A model generated the notes under the pieces. The model was not told the DNA's origin, did no database searches, and was given only the letters and a program-made list of their open reading frames with translations. A DNA stretch of 20,738 nt from an uncultured Clostridia bacterium (lineage in GTDB: Bacteria > Bacillota > Clostridia > UBA1381), in contig CAKSPN010000012.1 of assembly GCA_934481375.1 (NCBI GenBank), forward strand, positions 1 through 20,738. The letters run 5' to 3'. Positions 7,505 to 14,138 of the stretch are shown piece after piece (position 1 is the stretch's first letter; every line of letters starts with the position of its first letter). The translations under genes were made by a program, and so were the position numbers.

Positions 7505-7996
7505 TTACACAAAATAATCCGCCGTAAACGGCTCACGCATATCGAGATAACCCATAAAATTCTTCTGCACACTGCCGTTTACCGTAAACCGCACGCAGTC
7601 TATCCCCTCTATGCTCGTGAGCGAATTTACTATCTGATAAACCGTAAGCTTTTCCGCCTCGCGTCCGTCGGGGTGCGCCTCCGCCATTTTCGAGGTTATG
7701 TTTACATATGCGGTATTGTTCTCGGTGCGGACGGTCATACAATTTTTTATATCGGGAATAAGACGGCGAATTTTCGGGTTTCGGTCACGCCCCTTTATAA
7801 GCTCGTTTATAACCGCTCTCGCCTCATGCTCCGTGTCGGTTTTCCTTACCGAGGTGTTTTCGGGGATAAGGCGCATAAACCCTGCGTCCGCAAAATACAG
7901 CTTTACCTGCACCGTTTCCGACGCTCCCGACGATGCCGCCGCAGCCGTTGCAAATCCAATTATTAATATAACCGCAAACAAAAAATTTCTGAACAC
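7505..7996 (-). CDS. Secreted GerMN-domain protein
   Basis: The protein has 163 residues when read from a GTG at 7996. That start has GGAGG eight bases upstream and gives a clean signal peptide (MFRNFLFAVILIIGFATAAAA). The frame is open to an ATG at 8026, but that ATG lies inside a terminator hairpin and adds a charged stretch before the hydrophobic core. The rest is a GerMN domain: VQVKLYFADAGFMRLIPE, EARAVINELIKGR, TAYVNITSKM, EKLTVYQIVNSLTSIEGIDCVRFTVNG. In Bacillus, GerM acts in spore formation and germination; single-domain homologues occur widely in Clostridia with no proven role. Cysteine is not at a lipobox, so it is probably secreted or membrane-tethered by an uncleaved signal. Confidence 0.82.
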   Translation of the reverse strand: MFRNFLFAVILIIGFATAAAASSGASETVQVKLYFADAGFMRLIPENTSVRKTDTEHEARAVINELIKGRDRNPKIRRLIPDIKNCMTVRTENNTAYVNITSKMAEAHPDGREAEKLTVYQIVNSLTSIEGIDCVRFTVNGSVQKNFMGYLDMREPFTADYFV

Positions 7997-8012
7997 AGGC
8001 TTGTCCTCCAAT

Positions 8013-8049
8013 AAAAAAACATTCATATAAATTATATGAATGTTTTTTT
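8013..8049. terminator. Bidirectional intrinsic terminator
   Basis: Arms of 18 bases, perfectly complementary, at 8013-8030 and 8032-8049. The stem is AT-rich (ACATTCATATAA) and runs of seven A and seven T border it, so a U-tract results in both directions. It lies five bases past the TSCPD stop codon and just before the GerMN ribosome binding site. Confidence 0.8.
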
Positions 8050-8053
8050 CGGA

Positions 8054-8308
8054 TTATAACTCTTTTTTGTACTCCGCAAGCGCTCTCGCAAGCTGATCGG
8101 GACATGAAGTTCCACGTCCGTTGCAGTCCGTGCCCTTTAAGCGTGATATTATTTCATCAACGGTCATTCCGTCCGCAAGCTTTGCAACGCCCTGCGTGTT
8201 TCCGCTGCAGCCTCTTGTAAAGCGAATGTTCCTTACAATGTCGCCGTCAACGTCAAATTCTATCCGCACGCTGCACACGCCGTGCGGCGTATATGTATAA
8301 TGAGCCAT
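8054..8308 (-). CDS. Small TSCPD-domain protein (TIGR03905 type)
   Basis: An 84-residue protein that ends with the motif giving the family its name, TSCPDQLA (66-74). Four cysteines are spread over the chain (C12, C34 in RGCSGN, C62 and C69). Related domains occur at the C-terminus of some ribonucleotide reductases, where they may bind metal or nucleic acid; the stand-alone form has no known function. The start MAHYTYTPHGVCSV at 8308 has GGAGGTG upstream; the frame extends to 8344 without homology. It has its own promoter beginning at the end of dinB. Confidence 0.85.
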   Translation of the reverse strand: MAHYTYTPHGVCSVRIEFDVDGDIVRNIRFTRGCSGNTQGVAKLADGMTVDEIISRLKGTDCNGRGTSCPDQLARALAEYKKEL

Positions 8309-8332
8309 ATATTTCACCTCCGTGTTATTGAT

Positions 8333-8361
8333 ATTATACCGCATTTTTCACGGTTTTTCAA
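8333..8361 (-). promoter_or_regulatory. Sigma-A promoter of the TSCPD gene
   Basis: TTGAAA (8356-8361) and TATAAT (8333-8338) on the minus strand are separated by 17 bases, eleven of twelve consensus positions. It lies between the dinB stop and the TSCPD start. Confidence 0.8.
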
Positions 8362-9528
8362 TCATTTTATAATATCATTCCCGAATTTTTCACGCAAAAG
8401 GTCAACCGCTTTTTCAAGCTTTTCCGTTTTTTCACGTTTTCCGTCCGACTCGTCGAAAAAGCTTATCTGCTCCGCCGTATCCTCCGCAATCAGATTGCAC
8501 CCCGTTACCGACAGCATTCGTATCGGCAGTTTGAAATTCCACGAATCCCTTATAAGCTCCATCGCCGCCTCACGTATTTCATGCGCCAGATATGTCGGGT
8601 GCGGAATTTTTTTCTGTCTTGATTTTACACGAAACATCGGGTCTTTTATCTGTATCTGCACCGTTGTGCATTTTACGTGCTGTTTGCGCATACGTGCGGC
8701 AACCTTGCCGCATATTTCGTACACGCCACGCTTTACCGCCTCCTCGCCGACAAGGTCCTCGCCGAACGTTATGCTGTTTCCGACCGATTTTACCTCCTCC
8801 GTATCGTATATTGATTTTACAGGCTCACTGTCGAGTCCGTTTGCGTAGCGGTGAAGCATTTCGCCTGCCTTGCCGAGATGCCGAATAAGCAGTTCTTCGG
8901 GTGCGGCGGCAAGATCGCCGATTGTTTTTATACCCAAAAGCGAAAGCTTTTCCTCCGTATGCTTTCCCACATACAAAAGCGAATTTGCGCTCATCGGAAA
9001 TATATATTCTCTCCAGTTTTCACGTGAGAAAACCGTGGTTGCGTCGGGCTTTTTGTAATCACTGCCGAGCTTTGCAAACACCTTGCAAAAGGATACTCCT
9101 GCGGAAATGGTAAGTCCCGTTTCCGATTTCACAACGCTCCTTAATTCGTCCGCTATTTTTTTGCCGTCGCCGAAAAGGCGGCGGCTCCCCGTTACATCAA
9201 GCCACGCCTCGTCAAGTCCGAAGCTTTCCACAAGCTCAGTATACCGCTTATAAATATCCATTACCCTTGCGGAATACTCCTTGTAAACGCCGTGGTGCGG
9301 CGGTACGATAACCAAATCGGGGCATTTCCGCTTTGCTGAATATATCGTTTCCGCCGTCTGTATATTGTACTTTTTCGCAAGTTCGTTTTTGGCAAGGATT
9401 ATCCCGTGACGCTGTGACGGATCGCCGCCGACCGCCATAGGCACCTTTTTAAGTTCGGGATTTAAGGCGCACTCGACCGATGCATAAAATCCGTTGCAGT
9501 CGCAGTGAAGTATTGTTCTGTCAGCCAT
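8362..9528 (-). CDS. dinB: DNA polymerase IV (Y-family translesion polymerase)
   Basis: A 388-residue error-prone polymerase that copies damaged DNA. The catalytic carboxylates are in HCDCNGFYASVE (Asp10) and GLDEAWLDVTG (Asp-Glu). The palm continues with SAGVSFCKVFAKLGSDYKKP. The helix-hairpin-helix region reads VGKHTEEKLSLLGIKTIGDLA. Near the C-terminus QISFF matches the sliding-clamp binding peptide. The start at 9528 overlaps the upstream regulator by eight bases, with an AGGAGG inside the regulator gene. I see no LexA-type operator in front. The active site differs slightly from E. coli (DCNGFYAS against DMDCFFAA), which is common among Firmicutes members. Confidence 0.95.
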   Translation of the reverse strand: MADRTILHCDCNGFYASVECALNPELKKVPMAVGGDPSQRHGIILAKNELAKKYNIQTAETIYSAKRKCPDLVIVPPHHGVYKEYSARVMDIYKRYTELVESFGLDEAWLDVTGSRRLFGDGKKIADELRSVVKSETGLTISAGVSFCKVFAKLGSDYKKPDATTVFSRENWREYIFPMSANSLLYVGKHTEEKLSLLGIKTIGDLAAAPEELLIRHLGKAGEMLHRYANGLDSEPVKSIYDTEEVKSVGNSITFGEDLVGEEAVKRGVYEICGKVAARMRKQHVKCTTVQIQIKDPMFRVKSRQKKIPHPTYLAHEIREAAMELIRDSWNFKLPIRMLSVTGCNLIAEDTAEQISFFDESDGKREKTEKLEKAVDLLREKFGNDIIK

Positions 9529-10303
9529 TCTGCGCCTCCTTTCTGCGCCATTTCAAGGGCGTTGTTCCCGTTATTTTTCTGAACGTGTTTATAAAATAAC
9601 TGCAATCGCAAAAGCCTGCGGCATACGCAATCTCCGTCACGCTCATATCGGTTTCCCTAAGCAGTGCCTTTGCGTCACGTATTTTAAGGCTGTTGCAGTA
9701 GCTTTTAAGCGTCTGACCGTTCTTTTGCCTGAACATATGGCTTATATACGATCGGCAAAACGAAAATTCACGGCTCAGCTCGTCCACTGTAACGCTTGCA
9801 TAATGCGCATTTATGTACCACAGCATATGCATATACGTTTCGCCCTCCGACTGCGGCGGAGCGTATTTTATAAGCCGTTCCGCCATCATCGCAAGCGGAA
9901 ATATAACGGTGTCGAGAAATTTTATGTCTATTTCCTCATCACGCATATTATCGGTATATTTCCTGTCGGGAATATCACGTCCCTTATATCCGCTCACGCT
10001 TATAAACCCAACACATTCGCCGTCAATAAACAGCCTGTGTATGTACTCTCCCACTCCGGCATGGCACACGCCGGCAAAGCTTTTTTGACCGTTCGGTTTC
10101 CTTATTATTGCTTCCTGACACAGTATGCATTTGTCAAACGCCGTACTCTTTACGTAAATGCAGTACGGGTTTGTGTGCGTGTTGTATTCGCCCAGAACGC
10201 TCGTGAAAAACAGGTATGTATAACGCTTTGCAAGATGTACGGAAATATCCATACCGTGAGTACGTTTTAAATATTCTATATATTCTTTTATCTGCTTGTT
10301 CAT
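9521..10303 (-). CDS. PocR-type sensor / AraC-family transcriptional regulator
   Basis: The protein has 260 residues. Its N-terminal half fits the PocR sensory domain: FTSVLGEYNTHTNPYC, then C59-x2-C62 and AGVCHAGVGEYIHRLFIDGECVGFI (C80, H81). The C-terminal hundred residues are an AraC double helix-turn-helix with VTVDELSREFSFCRSYISHMF and MSVTEIAYAAGFCDCSYFINTFRKITGTTPLKWRR. PocR domains in other bacteria sense small molecules such as propanediol; the ligand here is unknown. I chose the ATG at 10303; a GTG at 10315 is possible, and neither has a strong ribosome binding site. It is divergent from the FAD oxidoreductase, its most likely target, and overlaps dinB. Confidence 0.88.
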   Translation of the reverse strand: MNKQIKEYIEYLKRTHGMDISVHLAKRYTYLFFTSVLGEYNTHTNPYCIYVKSTAFDKCILCQEAIIRKPNGQKSFAGVCHAGVGEYIHRLFIDGECVGFISVSGYKGRDIPDRKYTDNMRDEEIDIKFLDTVIFPLAMMAERLIKYAPPQSEGETYMHMLWYINAHYASVTVDELSREFSFCRSYISHMFRQKNGQTLKSYCNSLKIRDAKALLRETDMSVTEIAYAAGFCDCSYFINTFRKITGTTPLKWRRKEAQNG

Positions 10304-10363
10304 CTTTTTTTGCACTTTTCTTATATTTTTATGCTTATTTATGCAATTTTTTATAATAAAATT

Positions 10364-10381
10364 GTGATAAAATTATATCAC
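10364..10381. promoter_or_regulatory. Inverted repeat, possible operator in the divergent intergenic region
   Basis: GTGATA, six bases, TATCAC form a perfect dyad between the regulator and the oxidoreductase. A possible -10 (TATAAT, 10352-10357, plus strand) lies just upstream without a recognisable -35. An AraC-type regulator usually prefers direct repeats, so whether this site belongs to the neighbouring regulator is uncertain. Confidence 0.4.
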
Positions 10382-10414
10382 TAAAATAAAATTCTGTCAA
10401 TAAGGAGGGGCAAT

Positions 10415-12187
10415 ATGCTTAACAGAAAACAAATCAATGCGGATTTCTGCGTTGTGGGCGGAGGATTATCGGGAATGTGCGCCGCAATCGCTGCCGCACG
10501 CAAAGGACTTAAGGTCGTGCTTATGCACGAACGCCCCGTACTCGGCGGAAACGCATCTTCGGAAATACGTATGTGGGTGTGCGGAGCAGAGGGCGAAAAG
10601 AACCGTGAAGCGGGAATTTTTGAGGAGATTGCGCTCGAAAACTATTACAGAAACCCGACCAAAAACTATTTTATATGGGACTCGATACTGTACGATTTTG
10701 TGCGCCGTGAGGAGAACCTCACACTGCTTTTGAACTGCGCATGTATGGACGCAGAAACGGAAAACGGCGATTTCGGCGACGGACGGAGTATACAAATCAA
10801 GAAAGTGACCGGGTATCAGCTTACAACGCAGATGTTTATCGACGTTTACGCAAAGCACTACGCCGACTGTTCGGGCGACAGCATACTCGCACCGCTCACG
10901 GGAGCGGAATTTATGCTCGGACGTGAGGGTGCGGAGGAGTTTGGCGAAAACACGAGCGTTAAGAAGCACGACGATCTCACCATGGGAATGAGCTGTCTTA
11001 TACAGGGACGTGAAACGGACAGACCCGTTAAGTACACTCCCCCGACGTATGCGGACGATTTAATAAACGGAAAAGCCCCCGAGATAGTCCCCGATATGTA
11101 TTCGGAGGTAGAGAACTTCTGGTATCTGGAGCTTGGCGGAAACCGTGACACGATACACGAAACCGAGGACATTGCAAAAGACCTGCACTCGCTCGCTGTC
11201 GGTATGTGGGACTACGTAAAGAACAGCAAGAAATTCGATACGGACAATTGGGAGCTTGATTTTCTCGGATTTTTGCCGGGAAAGCGTGAATCACGCAGAA
11301 TGACGGGCGAATATATAATCACTCAGCCGGATATTTCGGGCGGAAAAATATTCGAGGACACCGTGGCATACGGCGGCTGGCCGCTTGACGAGCATGCCCC
11401 CGACGGATTTGAGGACGGCACCAAAATAACGCAGACGAGAACGCCCTCGCCGTACTGTATCCCTTACCGCTCATTGTATTCAAAGAACGTTACAAACCTG
11501 TTCTTTGCGGGGCGAAACATCAGCGCCACGCATCTTGCGATGAGCAGTACACGTGTAATGGCAACCTGTGCGCTTATGGGACAGGCAGTCGGCACGGCGG
11601 CGGCGATAGCCGTTAAAAATGAACTCGCTCCCAACGGCGTATACAAGGAAAAGCTTTCGGAATTACAGGAAACGCTTATGCGTGACGATTGCTTCCTCCC
11701 CAATTTCAAGCGCAGTGTGAGCGGATTATGCCAAAGCACGCCGATATACGGAGGCAATGCATTAAAGGACGGCTGTGACCGTCCGCACAGATTGTACGGC
11801 AGTGAGAAATGCGGCGTGACCGTGAAAACGGGTACGGCGCTGGAATACAAATTTGACAAAGAACAGCACATCGGCTCGGTGCATATAACGTTTGACAGCG
11901 ACCTTGACCGTGAAACACTTCCCGGCGGACACTGCGAACGCACCCACACAATGCGCTGTAACACACTTATCGGCTCACCGCAGTTCTATGTTCCGAAAAC
12001 GCTGTGCAAAAAATTCAAGCTTGAAATTATAACCGAAAACGGTGTGGAAACAATCACGGACGAGAACGAAAATTTGAAGCGTGCATATGACGTCCCGATA
12101 GACAAAAATGTACTCGGAATACGCCTTATCCCCGAAAGCACATGGGGCGGCGGCGAAGATGTGAACGTATTTTCATTTGATTTTTGA
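10415..12187 (+). CDS. FAD-dependent oxidoreductase (PF12831-like) with C-terminal beta domain
   Basis: A 590-residue protein. DFCVVGGGLSGMCAAIAAARKG (GGGLSG, 15-20) is the Rossmann dinucleotide-binding motif, followed by RPVLGGNASSEIR. The FAD-binding C-terminal part is typical of the FAD_oxidored family: SPYCIPYRSLYSKNVTNLFFAGRNISATHLAMSSTRVMATCALMGQAVGTAAA. After about residue 455 comes a further region of about 130 residues rich in predicted beta strands (GVTVKTGTALEYKF...NVFSFDF), which may be a carbohydrate-binding-like sandwich. Members are often linked to polysaccharide or sugar metabolism, but the substrate is unknown and no glycoside hydrolase or transporter is nearby. No signal peptide is seen, so it is cytoplasmic. 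AAGGAGGGG lies four bases before the ATG. The divergent PocR/AraC gene probably controls it. Confidence 0.85.
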   Translation: MLNRKQINADFCVVGGGLSGMCAAIAAARKGLKVVLMHERPVLGGNASSEIRMWVCGAEGEKNREAGIFEEIALENYYRNPTKNYFIWDSILYDFVRREENLTLLLNCACMDAETENGDFGDGRSIQIKKVTGYQLTTQMFIDVYAKHYADCSGDSILAPLTGAEFMLGREGAEEFGENTSVKKHDDLTMGMSCLIQGRETDRPVKYTPPTYADDLINGKAPEIVPDMYSEVENFWYLELGGNRDTIHETEDIAKDLHSLAVGMWDYVKNSKKFDTDNWELDFLGFLPGKRESRRMTGEYIITQPDISGGKIFEDTVAYGGWPLDEHAPDGFEDGTKITQTRTPSPYCIPYRSLYSKNVTNLFFAGRNISATHLAMSSTRVMATCALMGQAVGTAAAIAVKNELAPNGVYKEKLSELQETLMRDDCFLPNFKRSVSGLCQSTPIYGGNALKDGCDRPHRLYGSEKCGVTVKTGTALEYKFDKEQHIGSVHITFDSDLDRETLPGGHCERTHTMRCNTLIGSPQFYVPKTLCKKFKLEIITENGVETITDENENLKRAYDVPIDKNVLGIRLIPESTWGGGEDVNVFSFDF

Positions 12188-12196
12188 ACAAATCTC

Positions 12197-12225
12197 TTGA
12201 AAACCTACTAATTCTATGTTACTAT
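12197..12225 (+). promoter_or_regulatory. Possible promoter of the Rrf2 gene with embedded motif
   Basis: TTGAAA (12197-12202) and TACTAT (12220-12225) are 17 bases apart. The motif CCTACTAATTCTAT (12204-12217) fills the spacer and resembles sequences near the cysK and HD-nadA-mnmA promoters, which makes it a candidate autoregulatory site. Confidence 0.5.
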
Positions 12226-12245
12226 AGTATTATGAGGTGATTTTG

Positions 12246-12677
12246 ATGAAAATATCGACAAAGGGCAGATATGCCCTGCGTATGCTGTGCGATCTGGCAC
12301 AGCACAGAAACAGCGGATATATCTCGCTTAAGGATATAGCCGAGCGCCAGGACGTGTCAAAAAAGTACCTTGAACAGATTGTTCCAATGCTCAACAAAGC
12401 GGACATATTGAAAACGAACAGAGGGTATCAGGGCGGATATATGCTTGCAAAGTCCCCCGACAAGTACACCGTGGGAGATATTTTGCGGATAACGGAGGGG
12501 AGCCTTGCGCCCGTTGCGTGCCTTGATGATGACCCGAATATGTGCGAGAGGAGCGGAAACTGCATAACGCTTCCGCTGTGGAAAGGGCTTAATAAGGTCA
12601 TAAACGATTATCTTGACAGCATAACGCTCCAGGATCTTCTCGACAAAAGCCAAGACCAGTACGATTATATGATATAA
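12246..12677 (+). CDS. Rrf2-family transcriptional regulator with three conserved cysteines
   Basis: Rrf2 proteins include IscR (Fe-S cluster sensing) and CymR (cysteine metabolism). The 143-residue protein has the typical winged helix: MKISTKGRYALRMLCDLA, ISLKDIAERQDVSKKYLEQIVPMLNKADILKTNRGYQGGYMLA. Three cysteines (C92, C100, C106) lie at the position of the IscR cluster ligands, in a C-x7-C-x5-C spacing against x5/x5 in E. coli IscR. That suggests an Fe-S cofactor, but the spacing difference leaves doubt. ATG 12246 has AGGTGA five bases upstream; a GTG at 12237 is less likely. The nearby cysK, nadA and mnmA genes make a role in sulfur or Fe-S control plausible. Confidence 0.9.
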   Translation: MKISTKGRYALRMLCDLAQHRNSGYISLKDIAERQDVSKKYLEQIVPMLNKADILKTNRGYQGGYMLAKSPDKYTVGDILRITEGSLAPVACLDDDPNMCERSGNCITLPLWKGLNKVINDYLDSITLQDLLDKSQDQYDYMI

Positions 12678-12713
12678 ACAAAGGGTGTTGCCTGTGCAAC
12701 ACCCTTTGTTTAT
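12674..12713. terminator. Strong hairpin terminator at the rrf2 stop codon
   Basis: An 18-base perfect stem (12674-12691 and 12696-12713) with loop CTGT. It begins inside the last codons of rrf2 and includes its TAA. There is no long U-tract afterwards, but the GC-rich core (AAGGGTGTTGC) should be very stable. Confidence 0.75.
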
Positions 12714-12730
12714 GCGGTTTCGGCACACCG

Positions 12731-12796
12731 TTACGGGGCGATGCCCACATCGACCCGAAACAATATCACGTGCGATGTGCATTTCGATAGGCGTAA
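12731..12796. repeat. Small palindromic intergenic repeat, copy 1
   Basis: The core CGATGCCCACATCGACCC can fold into a hairpin (CGATG/CATCG), and TTACG (12731-12735) and CGTAA (12792-12796) form short inverted ends. The core and the following GATGTGCA are shared with copy 2 beyond the neighbouring gene. The rest of the interval to 12839 shows no gene. Confidence 0.75.
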
Positions 12797-12839
12797 TCCC
12801 CTGCCCTGCGGCGTGCGGTTTCGCCAACCAAATCTCACA

Positions 12840-13745
12840 TCAATACACAAATTTCAAATTATATTCTCCGTCCTTCGGCTCTATAATTACGTCATATTCC
12901 TTGCCGTTCTCCAACGTGAGATTGCCGAGCGAAACTTTGATTTCCTTATTTTCACTTCCGTCATACTTTTCGTTCTCGAAATTCTTTGAACTGTTTATTT
13001 TAAGAGTTGCGTAACCGCCATCAACACTTTTAACGGATACGTTTGCCCGATATGCGCCCATTTCCTCAATCAGAGTTGTATACGGTCTGCCGTCCAATCC
13101 GTCGCACTCCTCATAATTAAACTCCATAGCTCCCTTGCGATCGTTATATTGCACGCCGATTGCCTTTTTCAAAGGCACGTTGAGCGCATTTGCCATCATT
13201 TCCGCAGCTTCCTTTCTCGTAATGGGCACTTCGCCTTTTCTTGCCTTTTGATAGGTTTCATTATCTAAAATTCTTAAGCGGCTCCCTGTATCTACATATC
13301 CCAGCGGATAACCGCCGTTTCCTTCTGCTCTCGACGAATAACCGACTGCAACAACAAGCATTTTTGCAAGCTGCGCATATGTGACATTTTCATCGGGGTG
13401 AACACCGCCGTCACCGAAACCGTTGATAATCCCTTTGTTCAGCGCTTGCTGCCAGTAACCGTACGCCCAGTTGTTCACGTCAACATCGTTTATTTCCATA
13501 CCGCCCGATCTGAGCACACTTCCGCCCTCGCCGTATATCAGCGGACTTACAACTATCTTAACCACTTGCGAACGTGTAAGATAATCATTCGGTGCAAAGG
13601 TGTTTTCGTCATAACCCGACATAATGCCGAAAGCCGATAAAAGACGTGTGCTGTCGGTGTCCTCGAAGTCGGTGTACGCAAATGCGCTTGCCGACATCAG
13701 CATTGACGACGCCAAAACCGCCGCCGTTAATTTTTTAATATTCAT
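12840..13745 (-). CDS. Secreted S-layer-homology (SLH) domain protein
   Basis: The protein has 301 residues. A signal peptide of about 23 residues (MNIKKLTAAVLASSMLMSAS, cleavage after AFA) leads into SLH repeats, which bind secondary cell-wall polymers. Repeat one covers about 24-70 (LLSAFGIMSGYDENTFAPNDYLTRSQVVKIV) and repeat two about 85-135 (WQQALNKGIINGFGDGGVHPDENVTYAQLAKMLV). Repeat three is degenerate, near 150-195 (ITRKEAAEMMANALNV). The last 80 residues look like a small beta domain (VSVKSVDGGYATLKI...YNLKFVY) that I do not recognise. The ATG has AGGGGGAT upstream. It is a single-gene unit with its own promoter. Confidence 0.9.
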   Translation of the reverse strand: MNIKKLTAAVLASSMLMSASAFAYTDFEDTDSTRLLSAFGIMSGYDENTFAPNDYLTRSQVVKIVVSPLIYGEGGSVLRSGGMEINDVDVNNWAYGYWQQALNKGIINGFGDGGVHPDENVTYAQLAKMLVVAVGYSSRAEGNGGYPLGYVDTGSRLRILDNETYQKARKGEVPITRKEAAEMMANALNVPLKKAIGVQYNDRKGAMEFNYEECDGLDGRPYTTLIEEMGAYRANVSVKSVDGGYATLKINSSKNFENEKYDGSENKEIKVSLGNLTLENGKEYDVIIEPKDGEYNLKFVY

Positions 13746-13779
13746 ATGAATATCCCCCTATAATATATTTAGTGCTTTC

Positions 13780-13808
13780 ATTTTATCATTTTTGCCGTTT
13801 TTTGTCAA
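13780..13808 (-). promoter_or_regulatory. Sigma-A promoter of the SLH gene
   Basis: On the minus strand TTGACA (13803-13808), 17 bases, TAAAAT (13780-13785): eleven of twelve consensus bases. The leader is about 30 bases long. Confidence 0.8.
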
Positions 13809-13844
13809 TAAAAAAAGCGGCAACTGCTTTTCGCAAACAAATGC

Positions 13845-13929
13845 CGGTAGGGGTCGATGCCCACATCGACCCTAAATATTGTTCTATGCAATGTGCACTC
13901 GGGACGATGAAAGGCATCGTCCACTACCG
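13845..13929. repeat. Small palindromic intergenic repeat, copy 2
   Basis: Bounded by CGGTAG (13845-13850) and CTACCG (13924-13929). It contains two hairpins: GGGTCGATG/CATCGACCC and GGACGATG/CATCGTCC (13902-13922). It shares the core CGATGCCCACATCGACCC and a nearby (G/A)ATGTGCA with copy 1, in the same orientation. No protein is encoded. The architecture resembles a MITE or REP-like element. Confidence 0.8.
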
Positions 13930-13984
13930 TAAATTGCAAACATACAGAAAAATCACGGGCGTTTCGACTTTTTGTGATTAGGGA

Positions 13985-14060
13985 TAGAAAAAAAGTTTCG
14001 GAACGGACAAAACGAACCCGACGGCGTACATAGGTACTCCGAGGGTTCGTTTTGTTCGTA
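13985..14060 (-). repeat. 76-base structured repeat, copy A (downstream of cysK)
   Basis: On the minus strand the element can fold into one long hairpin: GAACAAAACGAACCC pairs with GGGTTCGTTTTGTCC (one G-U pair), and the centre GGAGTACCTATGTACGCC closes with GTAC/GTAC. It ends in ACTTTTTTTCTA. The same unit recurs at 19825-19900 on the plus strand. It may act as the cysK terminator or be a mobile repeat. It lies in the 390-base gap between the SLH gene and cysK; the remainder, apart from repeat copy 2 and the SLH promoter, shows nothing recognisable. Confidence 0.75.
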
Positions 14061-14138
14061 GCAAAAAGACTTATAACGTCTGAAAAATCCATTTCTTGCC
14101 TTATCTCTTTTTGCGATCCGGACTTTTTTAACATCCCG

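Noticed and set aside
12357..12827. Minus-strand frame of 156 codons opposite rrf2
   Set aside because: Antisense to a well-conserved Rrf2 gene, and crosses the terminator hairpin and a repeat.
12731..13929. CRISPR repeats
   Set aside because: Only two copies more than 1 kb apart with a gene between them; no regular spacers and no cas genes.
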